64,000 bases of DNA from Proteus hauseri ATCC 700826 (GCF_001654965.1 NZ_LXEV01000027.1:1-64000); one strand, 5' to 3'. Positions 52,495 through 63,195 are shown, numbered from the stretch's first letter. A program made the numbers and translations. The notes: a model not told the origin generated them from the letters alone.

Positions 52495-53526
52495 ATGAGC
52501 GATAATATCCTTTCACAGGCAGAGATAGATGCTCTGCTGAATGATGACACATCAGGTGACGACGCCCAAAAAAGCGCGAACAGGGAACCTGCGATAGCGA
52601 AGGATCCGAATGAACCGGATATTCAGCCTTATGACCCGAACACGCAACGTCGTGTAGTTCGTGAACGTTTACAGTCGTTAGAAATTATTAACGAACGCTT
52701 TGCTCGTCAATTTCGTATGGGGCTGTTTAACATGCTCCGTCGGAGTCCAGATATTACTGTTGGTGGCGTTAAAATTCATCCTTATCACGACTTTGCACGT
52801 AACTTACCCGTACCAACTAACTTGAACTTGGTACATTTAAAACCGTTACGTGGCACAGCGTTATTTACCTTTGAACCTAACCTGGTTTATATCGCGGTTG
52901 ATAACCTGTTTGGTGGTGATGGACGCTTTCCTATCCCTGTGGAAGGCCGTGAATTTACAAACACAGAGCAACGGATCATCAACAAAATGTTGAAACTGGC
53001 ACTTGATGCCTACCGTGATGCTTGGGATTCCATATTCAAAATTCAAGTTGAATATGTACGTTCAGAGATGCAGGTTAAATTTACTAATATCACCTCATCG
53101 CCGAATGACATCGTTGTTACGACACCTTTTCAGGTAGAAATCGGTTCAATGGTTGGGGAATTTAGTATCTGTATTCCTTTTGCCATGATTGAACCGTTAC
53201 GTGAACGACTGATTAATCCACCTATTGAGAATGTCCGTCAAGAAGATGGGATCTGGTTAGATAGCTTAGTCAATCAAGTTCAACATTCAGAACTTGAATT
53301 GGTTGCCAATTTTACTGATGTCCCGTTACGTTTATCAAAAGTGCTAACACTAAAACAAGGGGATGTTATCCCTATTGATAAACCGGAAAGATTGATTGCA
53401 CATGTTGATGGTGTACCTGTATTAACTAGCCAGTATGGTACGGTAAATGGGCAATATGCCTTACGTGTTGAACACCTTATTAACCCTGTTTTAAACGCTC
53501 TGGATGAGGAACAAACCGATGAGTGA
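52495..53526 (+). CDS. fliM: Flagellar motor switch protein FliM
   Basis: A 343-residue C-ring protein. The N-terminal CheY-binding motif LSQAEIDALLNDD is present. ERFARQFRMGLFNMLRRSPD and LFGGDGRFPIPVEGREFTNT in the middle and the C-terminal SPOA domain (DVPLRLSKVLTLKQGDVIPI) complete it. It overlaps fliN by eight bases. Confidence 0.97.
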   Translation: MSDNILSQAEIDALLNDDTSGDDAQKSANREPAIAKDPNEPDIQPYDPNTQRRVVRERLQSLEIINERFARQFRMGLFNMLRRSPDITVGGVKIHPYHDFARNLPVPTNLNLVHLKPLRGTALFTFEPNLVYIAVDNLFGGDGRFPIPVEGREFTNTEQRIINKMLKLALDAYRDAWDSIFKIQVEYVRSEMQVKFTNITSSPNDIVVTTPFQVEIGSMVGEFSICIPFAMIEPLRERLINPPIENVRQEDGIWLDSLVNQVQHSELELVANFTDVPLRLSKVLTLKQGDVIPIDKPERLIAHVDGVPVLTSQYGTVNGQYALRVEHLINPVLNALDEEQTDE

Positions 53527-53929
53527 TGCGAATCGCCCAACTGATAATTCACAACCTGCTGAAGATATGTGGGCTGAAGCAATGGAACAGCAAACTGGGA
53601 AAAGCCAGGACAATAGTTCCGATTTATTTGAGCACCTGTTACCCGAAGAGGATGCACTGAGCCATCTGTCTGATATCAATTTGATTATGGATATTCCAGT
53701 CAAATTAACGGTAGAGTTAGGTCGCACCAAAATGACTATCAAAAAATTACTTAGCCTGTCACAAGGTTCTGTGGTTTCTCTTGATGGTTTAGCAGGAGAA
53801 CCCCTTGATATTCTGATCAATGGCTATCTGATTGCTCAAGGTGAGGTTGTTGTTGTTTCTGATAAATATGGCATCCGTATTACCGATATCATTACACCAT
53901 CAGAACGTATGCGTCGTCTGAGCCGTTAA
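53519..53929 (+). CDS. fliN: Flagellar motor switch protein FliN
   Basis: A 136-residue C-ring protein starting MSDANRPTDNSQPAEDMWAE. The C-terminal SPOA domain reads IPVKLTVELGRTKMTIKKLL, LSLSQGSVVSLDGLAGEPLD, ILINGYLIAQGEVVVVSDKY. The ATG at 53519 lies inside the end of fliM. Confidence 0.96.
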   Translation: MSDANRPTDNSQPAEDMWAEAMEQQTGKSQDNSSDLFEHLLPEEDALSHLSDINLIMDIPVKLTVELGRTKMTIKKLLSLSQGSVVSLDGLAGEPLDILINGYLIAQGEVVVVSDKYGIRITDIITPSERMRRLSR

Positions 53930-53932
53930 TTT

Positions 53933-54382
53933 ATGGAACAGCTTCCTTCCTTTTCCAGCCAAGGTGCGGAGACAATTGCCGCACCCGCTACAACACAAAC
54001 TGTCCAAACCGTTGCACAACCGCCTTTACCTGTAGGTCAAAGCCTTGCGCAAGTCAGTACGGCGCTGGCCGGTATTATTGTTCTTATCATTGTTGCAATG
54101 TGGTTATTCCGTCGTTTTGGCTTAGCTCGTGGAACATTTAAAGGTGCTCAGGCTCAACTTAACGTAAAAGCAAGTTGTTCATTAGGTGCCAAAGAGCGTG
54201 TGGTGGTGGTTGAAATTGAACAGGAATGGCTAGTATTAGGGGTAACTGCGTCGCAGATTAATCTGTTACATAAATTACCTATCCCTGATAACGCCTCGCA
54301 GGAAGCGACTGCATCACCCACATCTCCACTATTTACCCAATTATTACAAAAAACGCTAAAGCGAGATAAAGGCAACTCATAA
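53933..54382 (+). CDS. fliO: Flagellar export protein FliO
   Basis: A 149-residue bitopic membrane protein that assists FliP assembly. A membrane segment ([20 protein letters not shown]) is followed by a cytoplasmic domain ([40 protein letters not shown]). Its stop overlaps the fliP start. Confidence 0.93.
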   Translation: MEQLPSFSSQGAETIAAPATTQTVQTVAQPPLPVGQSLAQVSTALAGIIVLIIVAMWLFRRFGLARGTFKGAQAQLNVKASCSLGAKERVVVVEIEQEWLVLGVTASQINLLHKLPIPDNASQEATASPTSPLFTQLLQKTLKRDKGNS

Positions 54383-55152
54383 TGCATCAATGTGTCTCTT
54401 TTTTTAACGCATTAAAGCGCTGGCATCTCTTGGCTAGTGTGCTGATTTTGTCACTATTACCTAGCAGCGCGTTTGCTCAATTTCCCAGTATTGTTTCTCA
54501 ATCGTTACCGGGGGGTGGTCAGAGTTGGTCATTGCCCGTACAAACATTAATCTTTATTACAGCACTTGGATTTATTCCTGCTGTTTTACTGATGATGACA
54601 AGTTTTACGCGCATTATTATTGTGCTGGGGCTATTACGTAATGCGTTAGGCACACCTTCTGCTCCACCAAACCAAGTTGTTCTTGGCCTTGCGCTATTTA
54701 TGACTTTTTTCATTATGGCTCCAGTATTTGATAAAATTTATCAAGATGCCTATATGCCATTTAGTGAAGATAAAATCTCTTTTGAACAAGCGTTAGATAA
54801 TGGTTCTAAACCACTACGTGAATTTATGATGCAACAAACACGTGAGACAGATTTAGCGCTATTTGCGCGTCTTGCCGATGCACCTGCATTTGAAACTCGC
54901 GAAAGCGTACCAATGCGTATATTAGTTCCGGCTTATATTACTAGTGAACTAAAAACCGCATTCCAAATCGGTTTTATGATATTTATTCCTTTCTTAATTA
55001 TCGACTTGGTGGTTGCCAGTGTTTTAATGGCGCTTGGTATGATGATGGTACCCCCTGCTACGGTCTCACTCCCCTTTAAGCTCATGCTATTTGTGTTAGT
55101 TGATGGCTGGCAGTTAATACTGGGTTCATTAGCACAAAGCTTCTTTCATTAG
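54382..55152 (+). CDS. fliP: Flagellar export gate protein FliP
   Basis: A 256-residue export gate subunit. It has a cleavable signal peptide ([18 protein letters not shown], cut before QFP), as in other FliP proteins. The core is [40 protein letters not shown] and [20 protein letters not shown]. Four membrane segments. Confidence 0.96.
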   Translation: MHQCVSFFNALKRWHLLASVLILSLLPSSAFAQFPSIVSQSLPGGGQSWSLPVQTLIFITALGFIPAVLLMMTSFTRIIIVLGLLRNALGTPSAPPNQVVLGLALFMTFFIMAPVFDKIYQDAYMPFSEDKISFEQALDNGSKPLREFMMQQTRETDLALFARLADAPAFETRESVPMRILVPAYITSELKTAFQIGFMIFIPFLIIDLVVASVLMALGMMMVPPATVSLPFKLMLFVLVDGWQLILGSLAQSFFH

Positions 55153-55166
55153 CGCTGAGGTTATTT

Positions 55167-55436
55167 ATGACACCAGAATCCGTTCTAGCACTTGGTACAG
55201 AAGCGATGAAAATCGCTTTATCTCTTGCCGGCCCATTGTTACTTTCAGCCCTTGTCACTGGTTTAGTCATCAGTATGCTTCAGGCGGCAACGCAAATAAA
55301 CGAAATGACATTATCGTTTATTCCTAAAATTCTGGCTGTATTGGCAGCTATTTTAGTTGCAGGACCTTGGATGCTCAGTTTGTTATTAGATTATATGCGT
55401 AACTTATTTACGGGTATTCCAGGAATGATTGGTTAA
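55167..55436 (+). CDS. fliQ: Flagellar export gate protein FliQ
   Basis: An 89-residue protein with two membrane hairpin segments: LSLAGPLLLSALVTGLVISM and PKILAVLAAILVAGPWMLSL. LQAATQINEMTLSFIPKI is the family motif. Between fliP and fliR. Confidence 0.96.
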   Translation: MTPESVLALGTEAMKIALSLAGPLLLSALVTGLVISMLQAATQINEMTLSFIPKILAVLAAILVAGPWMLSLLLDYMRNLFTGIPGMIG

Positions 55437-55441
55437 TTGCA

Positions 55442-56224
55442 ATGATGACCCTGACCAGTGAAATGCTTACCGGCTACATGAGTGATTTTTTCTGGCCATT
55501 TGTTCGCATCCTTGCGCTTTTTAGCACGGCACCGCTTTTTAGTGAAAAGCAAACACCAAAAAAGTTTCGTATTGCGTTAGCCTTTCTTATCACCGCACTC
55601 ATTGCGCCGGGATTGCCGCAAAATAATATTCCGTTATTTTCTATCATTGCCTTTTGGGTGCTACTTCAGCAAATCCTGATTGGTACGCTGCTAGGACTAG
55701 CAATGCAGATGGCGTTTGCCTCTGTACGCCATGCTGGAGAGGTAATAGGTTTGCAAATGGGTCTATCCTTCGCCACCTTCTTTGACCCCTCTGGTGGGCC
55801 CAACATGCCCATTCTTGCGCGTATTTTTAACCTGCTCACCATGTTGCTATTTATGGTATTTGATGGGCATTTATGGCTGTTATCTATTTTAGTAGATACT
55901 TTCTATGTCGTTCCGATAGAAAATCAAACCTTTAATTCTTTGGCTTTTTTAACCTTAGTTCAAAGTGCTAGTGCCATTTTTATTAACGGCATGATGTTAG
56001 CAATGCCATTAATCACCCTTCTTTTAGTGCTTAACTTGTCATTAGGTATTTTAAATCGTATGACACCACAGTTATCGGTATTTGTTGTCGGTTTTCCGCT
56101 CACATTAACTGTGGGTATTTTGGCTATGTCGATGATAATGCCTGCGCTGCCTGTCTTTACTGAACGTGTATTTAGTGACACATTTAACCGCATTACACTG
56201 ATATTACAGCAACTGGTTTCTTAA
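55442..56224 (+). CDS. fliR: Flagellar export gate protein FliR
   Basis: A 260-residue multi-pass protein completing the FliPQR gate. Motifs: FFWPFVRILALFSTAPLFSE, RHAGEVIGLQMGLSFATFFD, PSGGPNMPILARIFNLLTML and LNLSLGILNRMTPQLSVFVV. It is the last gene of the operon; no strong terminator is seen just after it. Confidence 0.96.
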   Translation: MMTLTSEMLTGYMSDFFWPFVRILALFSTAPLFSEKQTPKKFRIALAFLITALIAPGLPQNNIPLFSIIAFWVLLQQILIGTLLGLAMQMAFASVRHAGEVIGLQMGLSFATFFDPSGGPNMPILARIFNLLTMLLFMVFDGHLWLLSILVDTFYVVPIENQTFNSLAFLTLVQSASAIFINGMMLAMPLITLLLVLNLSLGILNRMTPQLSVFVVGFPLTLTVGILAMSMIMPALPVFTERVFSDTFNRITLILQQLVS

Positions 56225-56332
56225 AATCTCAATCAACTTATAGATTTACGTATAATAGATAAATTAATGCATTCAAAGAGAAAACTCTTTTAAATTAACC
56301 CAACTGACTTATTTTAATAGAAAAGCATAATA

Positions 56333-56920
56333 TTGGATGACACATGCCAGAACAATATAGACTTGACTAATCCACCAATAAGACATGAATTAATACGAAC
56401 GTTGGCAATTCATAATGCAATAATTAATATTACTACTGATTTGGGTCATATTCTCCCCGTAAGTGAAATAAAATTAGATCATATTTATTATAAAGACTCA
56501 CAAGAAGTAATTGATAAATGGAGAAAGTCTAATACACGCGATTGGATAGAATTCGATTAGTCTCAAGCTTGTTCTCGTGAAACCAAAAGAAGTGATGTTA
56601 CCATTCGATGTCGCGATATTTTATGTGGATTAATGCCAGTGAAACGCGCAAGAAAACGATTATGTGTAACATTACGCTACTTAGAAGATAATCCTAATAA
56701 ACACCCTCTTTCAGGCTATATATTAGCTATTGCATTAATTATTGCTGAGAGCTTTGCTTTAGAGTACAAGATTAAACAAGTTTGCATAAGCCGCCCAGAC
56801 AAAGGCCTTATTGCTCAATATATCGCACAAGGATATAAATTAAATACTGCGGATAAAGCTCGACAAAAAAGAAATTACAAACCTAGAGCTAAACTCATGA
56901 GCAAAATATTGAGCACTTAA
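56333..56920 (+). pseudogene. ORF interrupted by an in-frame amber codon, unknown
   Basis: One frame runs from a TTG at 56333 to a stop at 56920 but contains a TAG at 56558-56560. The first part (75 codons) reads NPPIRHELIRTLAIHNAIIN ... RDWIEFD. After the TAG it continues without a break as SQACSRETKRSDVTIRCRDI, then GYILAIALIIAESFALEYKI and GLIAQYIAQGYK. The C-terminal pattern (A--LA--FALE, L---Y--QGY) loosely resembles a GNAT acetyltransferase. No good ribosome-binding site precedes the TTG. The second part could start at the ATG at 56633. Likely a decayed gene with one nonsense change. Not a flagellar gene. Confidence 0.55.
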
Positions 56921-56985
56921 TCTTTGTGAGTAATTATCAATCATGATAAACCAATACAGCAATGGTGGATGTAGGGGTGAATGAT

Positions 56986-57363
56986 ATGAGTATTAAAAAA
57001 TCATCGAAGGCTAAACACTATAAAAATAAAACAGCAAATATATCGCCGCATAAACAGCTATCAACAATTATAGATCAAACACCAATTCTAAATGAATATG
57101 GTGAGGTACTTGAATTTATCATTAAAGTTAACTTGCAAAAAAGTAAAGATAACAATGTCTGCTTAACTGGATCTGCTCGCAAAACAATTGAAGACGCGGC
57201 AAAACAATATGTTTTGATAGCACAATTAAGTCATATTACGCCACAGGAAATTAAGCATAAAATAACTCAACTCTCGCAAAGAAACCGGAGTCATGCTAAT
57301 TGGAAAGCAGATATTGGCTTAGAGGTAAAATATAATGTTATGGCGGGATTAGCCACAAAATAA
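56986..57363 (+). CDS. Hypothetical basic protein, fliR-flgL islet
   Basis: A 125-residue basic protein starting MSIKKSSKAKHYKNKTANIS, with YGEVLEFIIKVNLQKSKDNN and a helical C-half (SARKTIEDAAKQYVLIAQLS, HITPQEIKHKITQLSQRNRS). The ATG at 56986 has AGGGGTGA upstream; the frame also opens at an ATG at 56962. AT-rich and with no flagellar features. No family recognised; it may belong with the broken ORF before it. Confidence 0.5.
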   Translation: MSIKKSSKAKHYKNKTANISPHKQLSTIIDQTPILNEYGEVLEFIIKVNLQKSKDNNVCLTGSARKTIEDAAKQYVLIAQLSHITPQEIKHKITQLSQRNRSHANWKADIGLEVKYNVMAGLATK

Positions 57364-57472
57364 CGAGAGATATCACTCTAATTTGGTTAGAGATTTAGAA
57401 ATAAAGAATATTTTCTATGATAACCACCTTTATTACAGTTTTTAACTATTTTTATTTTACATACCCTTTTAA

Positions 57473-57506
57473 TAAAAAAATCCCCTGATAAATCAATATC
57501 AGGGGA
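57473..57506 (-). terminator. Terminator of the flg operon after flgL
   Basis: TCCCCTGATA / TATCAGGGGA is a 10-bp perfect stem; on the minus strand a run of seven T follows. It ends the flgG...flgL transcript. Confidence 0.92.
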
Positions 57507-57544
57507 AATATCAATGTGTCGCGAGACAACACAGGAAAATAATC

Positions 57545-58495
57545 TTAACGGTACATCGCAAACATCGACATACCTTTCATGTCGTTAAATACTTTGTAAG
57601 AAGCTTGCAGTACAGACTCTTCTTGGTAGTATTCAGAAATCGCTTGAGTCCAATCCAAATCACGTAATTCACTTAGGCGCTTTGCATTTCTTAATGATGT
57701 ATCAGCACCTAAATCATCTAAGTTATCTAATTCTTGAAGTTGTAAACCTAATTTAGCTTCAACGCTTGAGATATTATTTAATGTTGCACGATTTATACGG
57801 TTTGCTGCATCAATTTTTTCAAGCCCATCTTTACGCAATGCTTCTGCATTAGGATCGTTTTTTAACGGGGTGCGTAGCCCTGCAATAGCATCATCTAAGG
57901 CGTTAAAAATATCAGGCTGAGTGCCTGTACCGCCTGAAGATTGTAATGCTTCAATCCCAGTAAAGTTGGTCGTCATTTCAATGTTGCTATCAACTTTTTG
58001 GGTGATTTGCTTATCGCCACCTTGATAAGTAATTTTCCCTGTTGCATCTGCAACAAAAGGAGGCTTATCCGATTGGAAACCCGCAAAAATATAACGCCCT
58101 ACACCATCTTTAGTATTACCAATACCCACTAATTGATCTTTTAAACCACTTAATTGGTCAGCTAAAGAAGCACGGTCTTCATCACTTAATGTCGCATCGC
58201 TACCCGCCGCAACTAAAGTTTCTTGAATTTTAGTGGTTATATTCACCATTTGATGAGACAAACTCATTTGCAAAGACATACTGTTTTTAGCAAATCCACG
58301 TGCTGTTGCATATTGTTGGTTGCGTGATTCTGACTGCTTCACCATTACCGCTTGCGAAGCGGCCATTGGGTCATCAGATGGCTTTTCTACACGACGGCCG
58401 CTGGAGATTTTGTTTCCTTCAGTCATCCATTTGCTTTGCGAAGAGGTAATATTATCCATTCGCTGGCTATAAATTTGATTTGAACTTAAACGCAC
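57545..58495 (-). CDS. flgL: Hook-filament junction protein FlgL (HAP3)
   Basis: A 316-residue junction protein. The flagellin-like ends (MRLSSNQIYSQRMDNITSSQ, NKISSGRRVEKPSDDPMAAS and, at the C-terminus, EESVLQASYKVFNDMKGMSM) are typical. It comes last in the flg operon, after flgK, and links hook to filament. Confidence 0.96.
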   Translation of the reverse strand: MRLSSNQIYSQRMDNITSSQSKWMTEGNKISSGRRVEKPSDDPMAASQAVMVKQSESRNQQYATARGFAKNSMSLQMSLSHQMVNITTKIQETLVAAGSDATLSDEDRASLADQLSGLKDQLVGIGNTKDGVGRYIFAGFQSDKPPFVADATGKITYQGGDKQITQKVDSNIEMTTNFTGIEALQSSGGTGTQPDIFNALDDAIAGLRTPLKNDPNAEALRKDGLEKIDAANRINRATLNNISSVEAKLGLQLQELDNLDDLGADTSLRNAKRLSELRDLDWTQAISEYYQEESVLQASYKVFNDMKGMSMFAMYR

Positions 58496-58522
58496 AGTGT
58501 TATTCCTTATTCAGATGAAGGC

Positions 58523-60163
58523 TTAGAAAATTTGCATAATCGCATCAAACATGCTGTTTGCTGTTTGGATAACTTTCGCATTCGACATGTAATATTCTTG
58601 AATACGATACATTTCACCGTATTCTTCATCCATGTTGACACCAGAAACTGACTGTTGCTGTTCCTGAATACTCTTAGTGATAGAAACCTGCGCATCAAAG
58701 TCAACCTGTGCTGTGTTAACTTTGTTACCCACCATACTAATTAGTGAGCCATAAGCACCTGCGATAGTTGTTTTACCATCAATGATTTTTTCATCAGGTA
58801 ACTCAAACAGTTTCTTCATGTTTTCGTTATCACTAGGGCCAGTATCTTTAGCACCCGCCGCCGCAATTTTACTTGGATCTGTTACTGCAACACTCATGCC
58901 TGCAATCACGTTACCAACAGGTTGTACCACAATAGAGTCACCCTCTTTTGGTGTACCTGTTACGGTGATTTTCATACCTTCAAATTCTAATTCACCCGCA
59001 CCGTTTGGTGTGGCTTCAAATTTACGGTTACCAGGCTCTACGGTAACGTTCCACTTACCACCTTCGTATTTGACGGTATAGTCAGCCGCTTGTACGGTTT
59101 TAGTATCAGTATAATCAACTGTAAATGCCGCATTACCTGTATTTTTGCCATTAGGCATCACATGAGCACCACCAAGGTTGAAGAATTTCTCACCTTTGTC
59201 GCCGTTTAAATCAAAGCCTTGCTCATGCTGTTTATTAAATTGATCACCCAGTACTAATGCTAATTGGTTTAATTGATTACGGCTTGGGTCTAAAACCTCT
59301 TCACGGCTACGATAAGCCCCGCCTAATTCGCCACCATTAATACGTTTTGCATCTACTTCGCGAACTTCGTCGATGCCATTGCTATAACCAATAACGGTAC
59401 GTTCGCTATTTTTACTTGAAGGAATGGCAGATACTTCGTAAGAACGAGTACCCGAAACCAACGGCAACCCATTAGCAAATGTGACGTTAACAAAACCGCC
59501 GTCTTGTTGAGTGACTTGTACGTCAACTAATGTATTTAGTTCTTGGATTAAACGATCACGTTGGTCAAGTAAGTCGTTAGGATCAGCACCATTAAAGCCT
59601 TTAGAACGACTAATTTCATTATTCAGCTTAGCGATTTGTTTACTGTATTCGTTGATATTTTTAGTGGTGTTGCTCACCTGGCTATTAATATCTTTTTCTA
59701 AATCGCGTAAAGACTGATCCGCTTTAGTAAACATATTGACCATTGCTTCTGCTTTTCCAATCACGGTCGTACGCGCTGGATTGTCTTCGGCGTTATTGGT
59801 TACGTTTGGTAAGCTGGTAAAAAATTCATCAATCGCAGTAGAAACGTCATTGCCTTTATCGGCTAACAGATCATTAATCTGTGCGATATTGCTGGTATAA
59901 CTGTTTAGGGCGCTTTGTTTGGCCATTGCGCGGTTCATTTGACCTGCAAGGAATTCGTTATATTCACGATGAATACGGCTGACATTAACGCCATTACCGA
60001 TATAACCATTACCGGTCATCGTTCCGCCGTTTTCATTAAAAACAGTCATCTGACGGTTGTACCATTTAACATTTGAGTTAGCGATGTTATTACTGATAGT
60101 GCTCATCGCAGCTTGTGCCGCATTAAGTCCGCTCATCGCTGTATTAATTAAACTGTTGGACAT
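58523..60163 (-). CDS. flgK: Hook-filament junction protein FlgK (HAP1)
   Basis: A 546-residue junction protein. The N-terminus SLINTAMSGLNAAQAAMSTI, SNNIANSNVKWYNRQMTVFN and the C-terminal EEYGEMYRIQEYYMSNAKVI are the family ends. Length is normal. A gap of about 120 bases separates it from flgJ. Confidence 0.96.
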   Translation of the reverse strand: MSNSLINTAMSGLNAAQAAMSTISNNIANSNVKWYNRQMTVFNENGGTMTGNGYIGNGVNVSRIHREYNEFLAGQMNRAMAKQSALNSYTSNIAQINDLLADKGNDVSTAIDEFFTSLPNVTNNAEDNPARTTVIGKAEAMVNMFTKADQSLRDLEKDINSQVSNTTKNINEYSKQIAKLNNEISRSKGFNGADPNDLLDQRDRLIQELNTLVDVQVTQQDGGFVNVTFANGLPLVSGTRSYEVSAIPSSKNSERTVIGYSNGIDEVREVDAKRINGGELGGAYRSREEVLDPSRNQLNQLALVLGDQFNKQHEQGFDLNGDKGEKFFNLGGAHVMPNGKNTGNAAFTVDYTDTKTVQAADYTVKYEGGKWNVTVEPGNRKFEATPNGAGELEFEGMKITVTGTPKEGDSIVVQPVGNVIAGMSVAVTDPSKIAAAGAKDTGPSDNENMKKLFELPDEKIIDGKTTIAGAYGSLISMVGNKVNTAQVDFDAQVSITKSIQEQQQSVSGVNMDEEYGEMYRIQEYYMSNAKVIQTANSMFDAIMQIF

Positions 60164-60281
60164 TTGTCTATCCTTTTACGTTTAGTCATCACCCGTATGC
60201 ACGGAGCATAGCTGGCAAATTGGAATAAATGCTCTGGTCTTTATTATCGGTTCTTCCCCTCTAAACTTGAGGGGAAAATAG

Positions 60282-61268
60282 TTAAAATAAATCGCTTAAA
60301 TCGTGGGTATATGTTTTAGCGACTTGATCACCACTACCTTTTAATTGACCAATAATAGAAACCAGTTTTTTGGCATAACCCGGATCGGTAGCATAACCCG
60401 CTTCTTGAATACGATAAGCAGCTTGCTCTGGGGTTTGTGCTTTAGGTACTTGCGCATAACGAGGACTTTGTGTAATCAAGCGTAGATAGTCTTGAATAGC
60501 ATCAACATAAGAATCATAAACACGAAAGTTATCACGCATTTTTATTGATTTACCGTCGATGACTTCAGTCGTCATAATATTCGTGACAGGCCCTTTCCAA
60601 CTATTACCTGCTTTAATACCAAATAAGTTATAACTTGGCTTACCATCACCCGTTAAAATTTCGCGTTTACCCCAACCTGACTCTAATGCAGCTTGCGCCA
60701 CTACCAGTAAATGGTGAACACCTGTACCTTCAGTGGCTTCTTTTGCTGGCCCTAATAGTTTAGAGGCGAAAGAAGCACTGCTTTCTGATAATCCTTTTAA
60801 CTTTCCTATCGTAGTTTCAACCGCATTTTGATACGGTTTCATTGCACGATAAAGTTGTCCTAGTGCCTGTGTTGGCATTGATTGGAAAATATCGCTGCTA
60901 TCTAATGACATTGGCGTTTTACCCGCCATTTCACTCGGTTCCATGGTCACTTTAGCGGAAAGCTGTTTTTCTATCATGTCAGCAAATCCCAAGCCTTTTT
61001 TAGATAAGTCTTGGGATATTTGTTGATCATAAAGGGAGGTATACATTTTGGTACTTTCTGAATTGAACATGCTTTCTTGCGGTATTGCATCTCTCATGCT
61101 CTTTAACATCATTTGAACAAAAACACCTTCAAGTTGCTGCGCCACTTGGCGCAGCCCTTGTTGATCGGCGTTTTGTCCAACCTGATATTTAAGTTTATTC
61201 AATGCATTACTATCATATGCCGGACTTGAGATGTTCGGCATTGAAGAAAGCAGAGATAAATCTTTCAT
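60282..61268 (-). CDS. flgJ: Flagellar rod scaffold and peptidoglycan hydrolase FlgJ
   Basis: A 328-residue bifunctional protein. The N-terminal half is the rod cap (QLEGVFVQMMLKSMRDAIPQ, YDQQISQDLSKKGLGFADMI). The C-terminal half is a GH73 glucosaminidase with the catalytic Glu in AQAALESGWGKREI and with YNLFGIKAGNSWKGPV. It opens the cell wall for the rod. Its ATG overlaps the flgI stop by one base. Confidence 0.96.
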   Translation of the reverse strand: MKDLSLLSSMPNISSPAYDSNALNKLKYQVGQNADQQGLRQVAQQLEGVFVQMMLKSMRDAIPQESMFNSESTKMYTSLYDQQISQDLSKKGLGFADMIEKQLSAKVTMEPSEMAGKTPMSLDSSDIFQSMPTQALGQLYRAMKPYQNAVETTIGKLKGLSESSASFASKLLGPAKEATEGTGVHHLLVVAQAALESGWGKREILTGDGKPSYNLFGIKAGNSWKGPVTNIMTTEVIDGKSIKMRDNFRVYDSYVDAIQDYLRLITQSPRYAQVPKAQTPEQAAYRIQEAGYATDPGYAKKLVSIIGQLKGSGDQVAKTYTHDLSDLF

Positions 61269-62374
61269 CAGATAATCTCCAATCTCGCACGTAAACAGCC
61301 CGCACTTTCCATCGCCTGTAGTATCGACATTAAATCCGTTGGTGTGGCACCTAATGCATTTAATGTCCGGATCACCTCATTAAGGCTCGCGCTTGCGTTC
61401 ACTTGCTGTAATGAACCACCTTGTTCACTCACATTCACACTTGTATTACGCGTGACTACGGTGCTACCACCCGCAAACGGGGTATTTGGCTGACTGACAT
61501 TAACTTGACTATCAACAGTGACAGATAAGTTACCTTGTGCAATGGCACAACTTCCTAAGGTCACATCACGGTTCATAACCACTGAACCTGTTCTTGCATT
61601 GATGATAACTTTTGCATCAGCAATAACGCGTTTAATTTCAAGGTTTTGCACTTCAGCTAAAAAGCGAACTTGCTCACTTTTACCAATAGGAACACGTAAT
61701 TGAACGGTACGCGCATCTAATGGGATTGCAGTACCAACTCCACGTAATTTATTAACAGTGTCTGAAATGTGCTGAGCTAAAGTAAAGTTTTCTTCATTAA
61801 GCTGTAAATTTAACAATCCACTTTGACCAAACTGAGAAGGTAGTTCACGCTCTATTATCGCACCATTACTAATGCGACCACCTGCGAGTTGGTTTACTTT
61901 TACGCTGTTCCCTCCCGCAGAAGCCCCTGCACCACCGACAACAATATTACCTTGAGCTAATGCATACACCTGATTATCAACACCTTTTAATGGTGTCATC
62001 AGCAAAGTACCACCACGTAAACTTTTCGCATTACCTAATGATGAAACCACGATATCAATAGATTGCCCAGTTCGACCAAAAGGAGGTAATTTTGCCGTTA
62101 CCATTACCGCAGCGACGTTTTTTAACTGCATATTGGTGCCCGGTGGTACGGTTATTCCTAATTGTGAGAGCATGTTATTCAGACTTTGTGTGGTAAACGG
62201 AGTCTGCATTGTTTGGTCACCCGTTCCATCTAAACCCACAACCAAACCATAACCAATCAGCGCATTTTCTCTTACCCCTTCCACCGAGGTGAGATCCCTG
62301 ATCCGTTCGGCATGGGCGGAAAATCCGACACATGTCATCACGATAAAGAAAAGGCTAATCGCTATTTTTTTCAT
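61268..62374 (-). CDS. flgI: Flagellar P-ring protein FlgI
   Basis: A 368-residue periplasmic ring protein. The signal peptide [20 protein letters not shown] ends before [20 protein letters not shown], the mature start. [20 protein letters not shown] and [17 protein letters not shown] are family motifs. The ATG at 62374 has AGGA upstream; longer frames from 62428 would overlap flgH. Confidence 0.96.
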   Translation of the reverse strand: MKKIAISLFFIVMTCVGFSAHAERIRDLTSVEGVRENALIGYGLVVGLDGTGDQTMQTPFTTQSLNNMLSQLGITVPPGTNMQLKNVAAVMVTAKLPPFGRTGQSIDIVVSSLGNAKSLRGGTLLMTPLKGVDNQVYALAQGNIVVGGAGASAGGNSVKVNQLAGGRISNGAIIERELPSQFGQSGLLNLQLNEENFTLAQHISDTVNKLRGVGTAIPLDARTVQLRVPIGKSEQVRFLAEVQNLEIKRVIADAKVIINARTGSVVMNRDVTLGSCAIAQGNLSVTVDSQVNVSQPNTPFAGGSTVVTRNTSVNVSEQGGSLQQVNASASLNEVIRTLNALGATPTDLMSILQAMESAGCLRARLEII

Positions 62375-62388
62375 CTGGATCCTACTCA

Positions 62389-63132
62389 TTAAAAAGGTGA
62401 CACATTCAAGAAGAAGCGTTGTAGCCATCCCATCGACTGTGCTTCGTTGATATAACCGTCTCCGATATATTCAATACGAGCATCAGCAACTTGGGTAGAG
62501 TTCACTGAGTTTGTGCCACTGATTGTTCGTGGATTCACAACACCAGAGAAACGAATAAATTCAGTACCCTGATTAATCGCTATCTGTTTTTCACCAATGA
62601 CATGTAAGTTTCCATTAGCTAATAACTGATCAACGGTGACCGTGATTGTTCCTTTAAAGGTATTGTTAGCATTCGCGCCACCTTTACCACCAAAGTCACT
62701 ATTACCTTCCATCCCCATATCTGTACGGCTATTACCAAACAATCCTTCCAAAAATCCTGGTGTAATTGAAGCAAGGAACCCTGCTTTACCATTACGGCTG
62801 GCATTTGCTGAAGAGTTTTTGCTTGCGCTGACATTCTCTTGCAACGTAATCGTCAACGTATCGCCGATATTTCGTGGACGTCTATCTTCAAATAGAGGCT
62901 GATAACCAAAATAAACTGGCTGAGTTGATTGAAAAATAGAGCCATTAGGTGCAGGTGCTGTCGGCGCTGTCGGAACAGCAGTCGTTTGACCTTCAACCAA
63001 CGGTTTTTTGGGTATATAAGCGCATCCTGCCAGTGTCAGTACCAACAGGGCGGTACCTAAACGCTGATGACGACGCCATCTGACACTAAGCTTTCTTGCC
63101 CCAGAATTGTCAGTAATGACCTTTGTATCCAT
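62389..63132 (-). CDS. flgH: Flagellar L-ring lipoprotein FlgH
   Basis: A 247-residue outer-membrane ring lipoprotein. The signal ends with lipobox LAGC ([20 protein letters not shown]), unusually preceded by about 25 basic residues ([15 protein letters not shown]). [40 protein letters not shown] and [20 protein letters not shown] are FlgH signatures. The start at 63132 is the likely one; the extended N-region is odd and a later start is possible. Confidence 0.94.
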   Translation of the reverse strand: MDTKVITDNSGARKLSVRWRRHQRLGTALLVLTLAGCAYIPKKPLVEGQTTAVPTAPTAPAPNGSIFQSTQPVYFGYQPLFEDRRPRNIGDTLTITLQENVSASKNSSANASRNGKAGFLASITPGFLEGLFGNSRTDMGMEGNSDFGGKGGANANNTFKGTITVTVDQLLANGNLHVIGEKQIAINQGTEFIRFSGVVNPRTISGTNSVNSTQVADARIEYIGDGYINEAQSMGWLQRFFLNVSPF

Positions 63133-63195
63133 CTTCGATACTCTTTTAGTAAAACGCCTGACAGAAAATACTGTCAGGCTAATGAACAAACGAAA

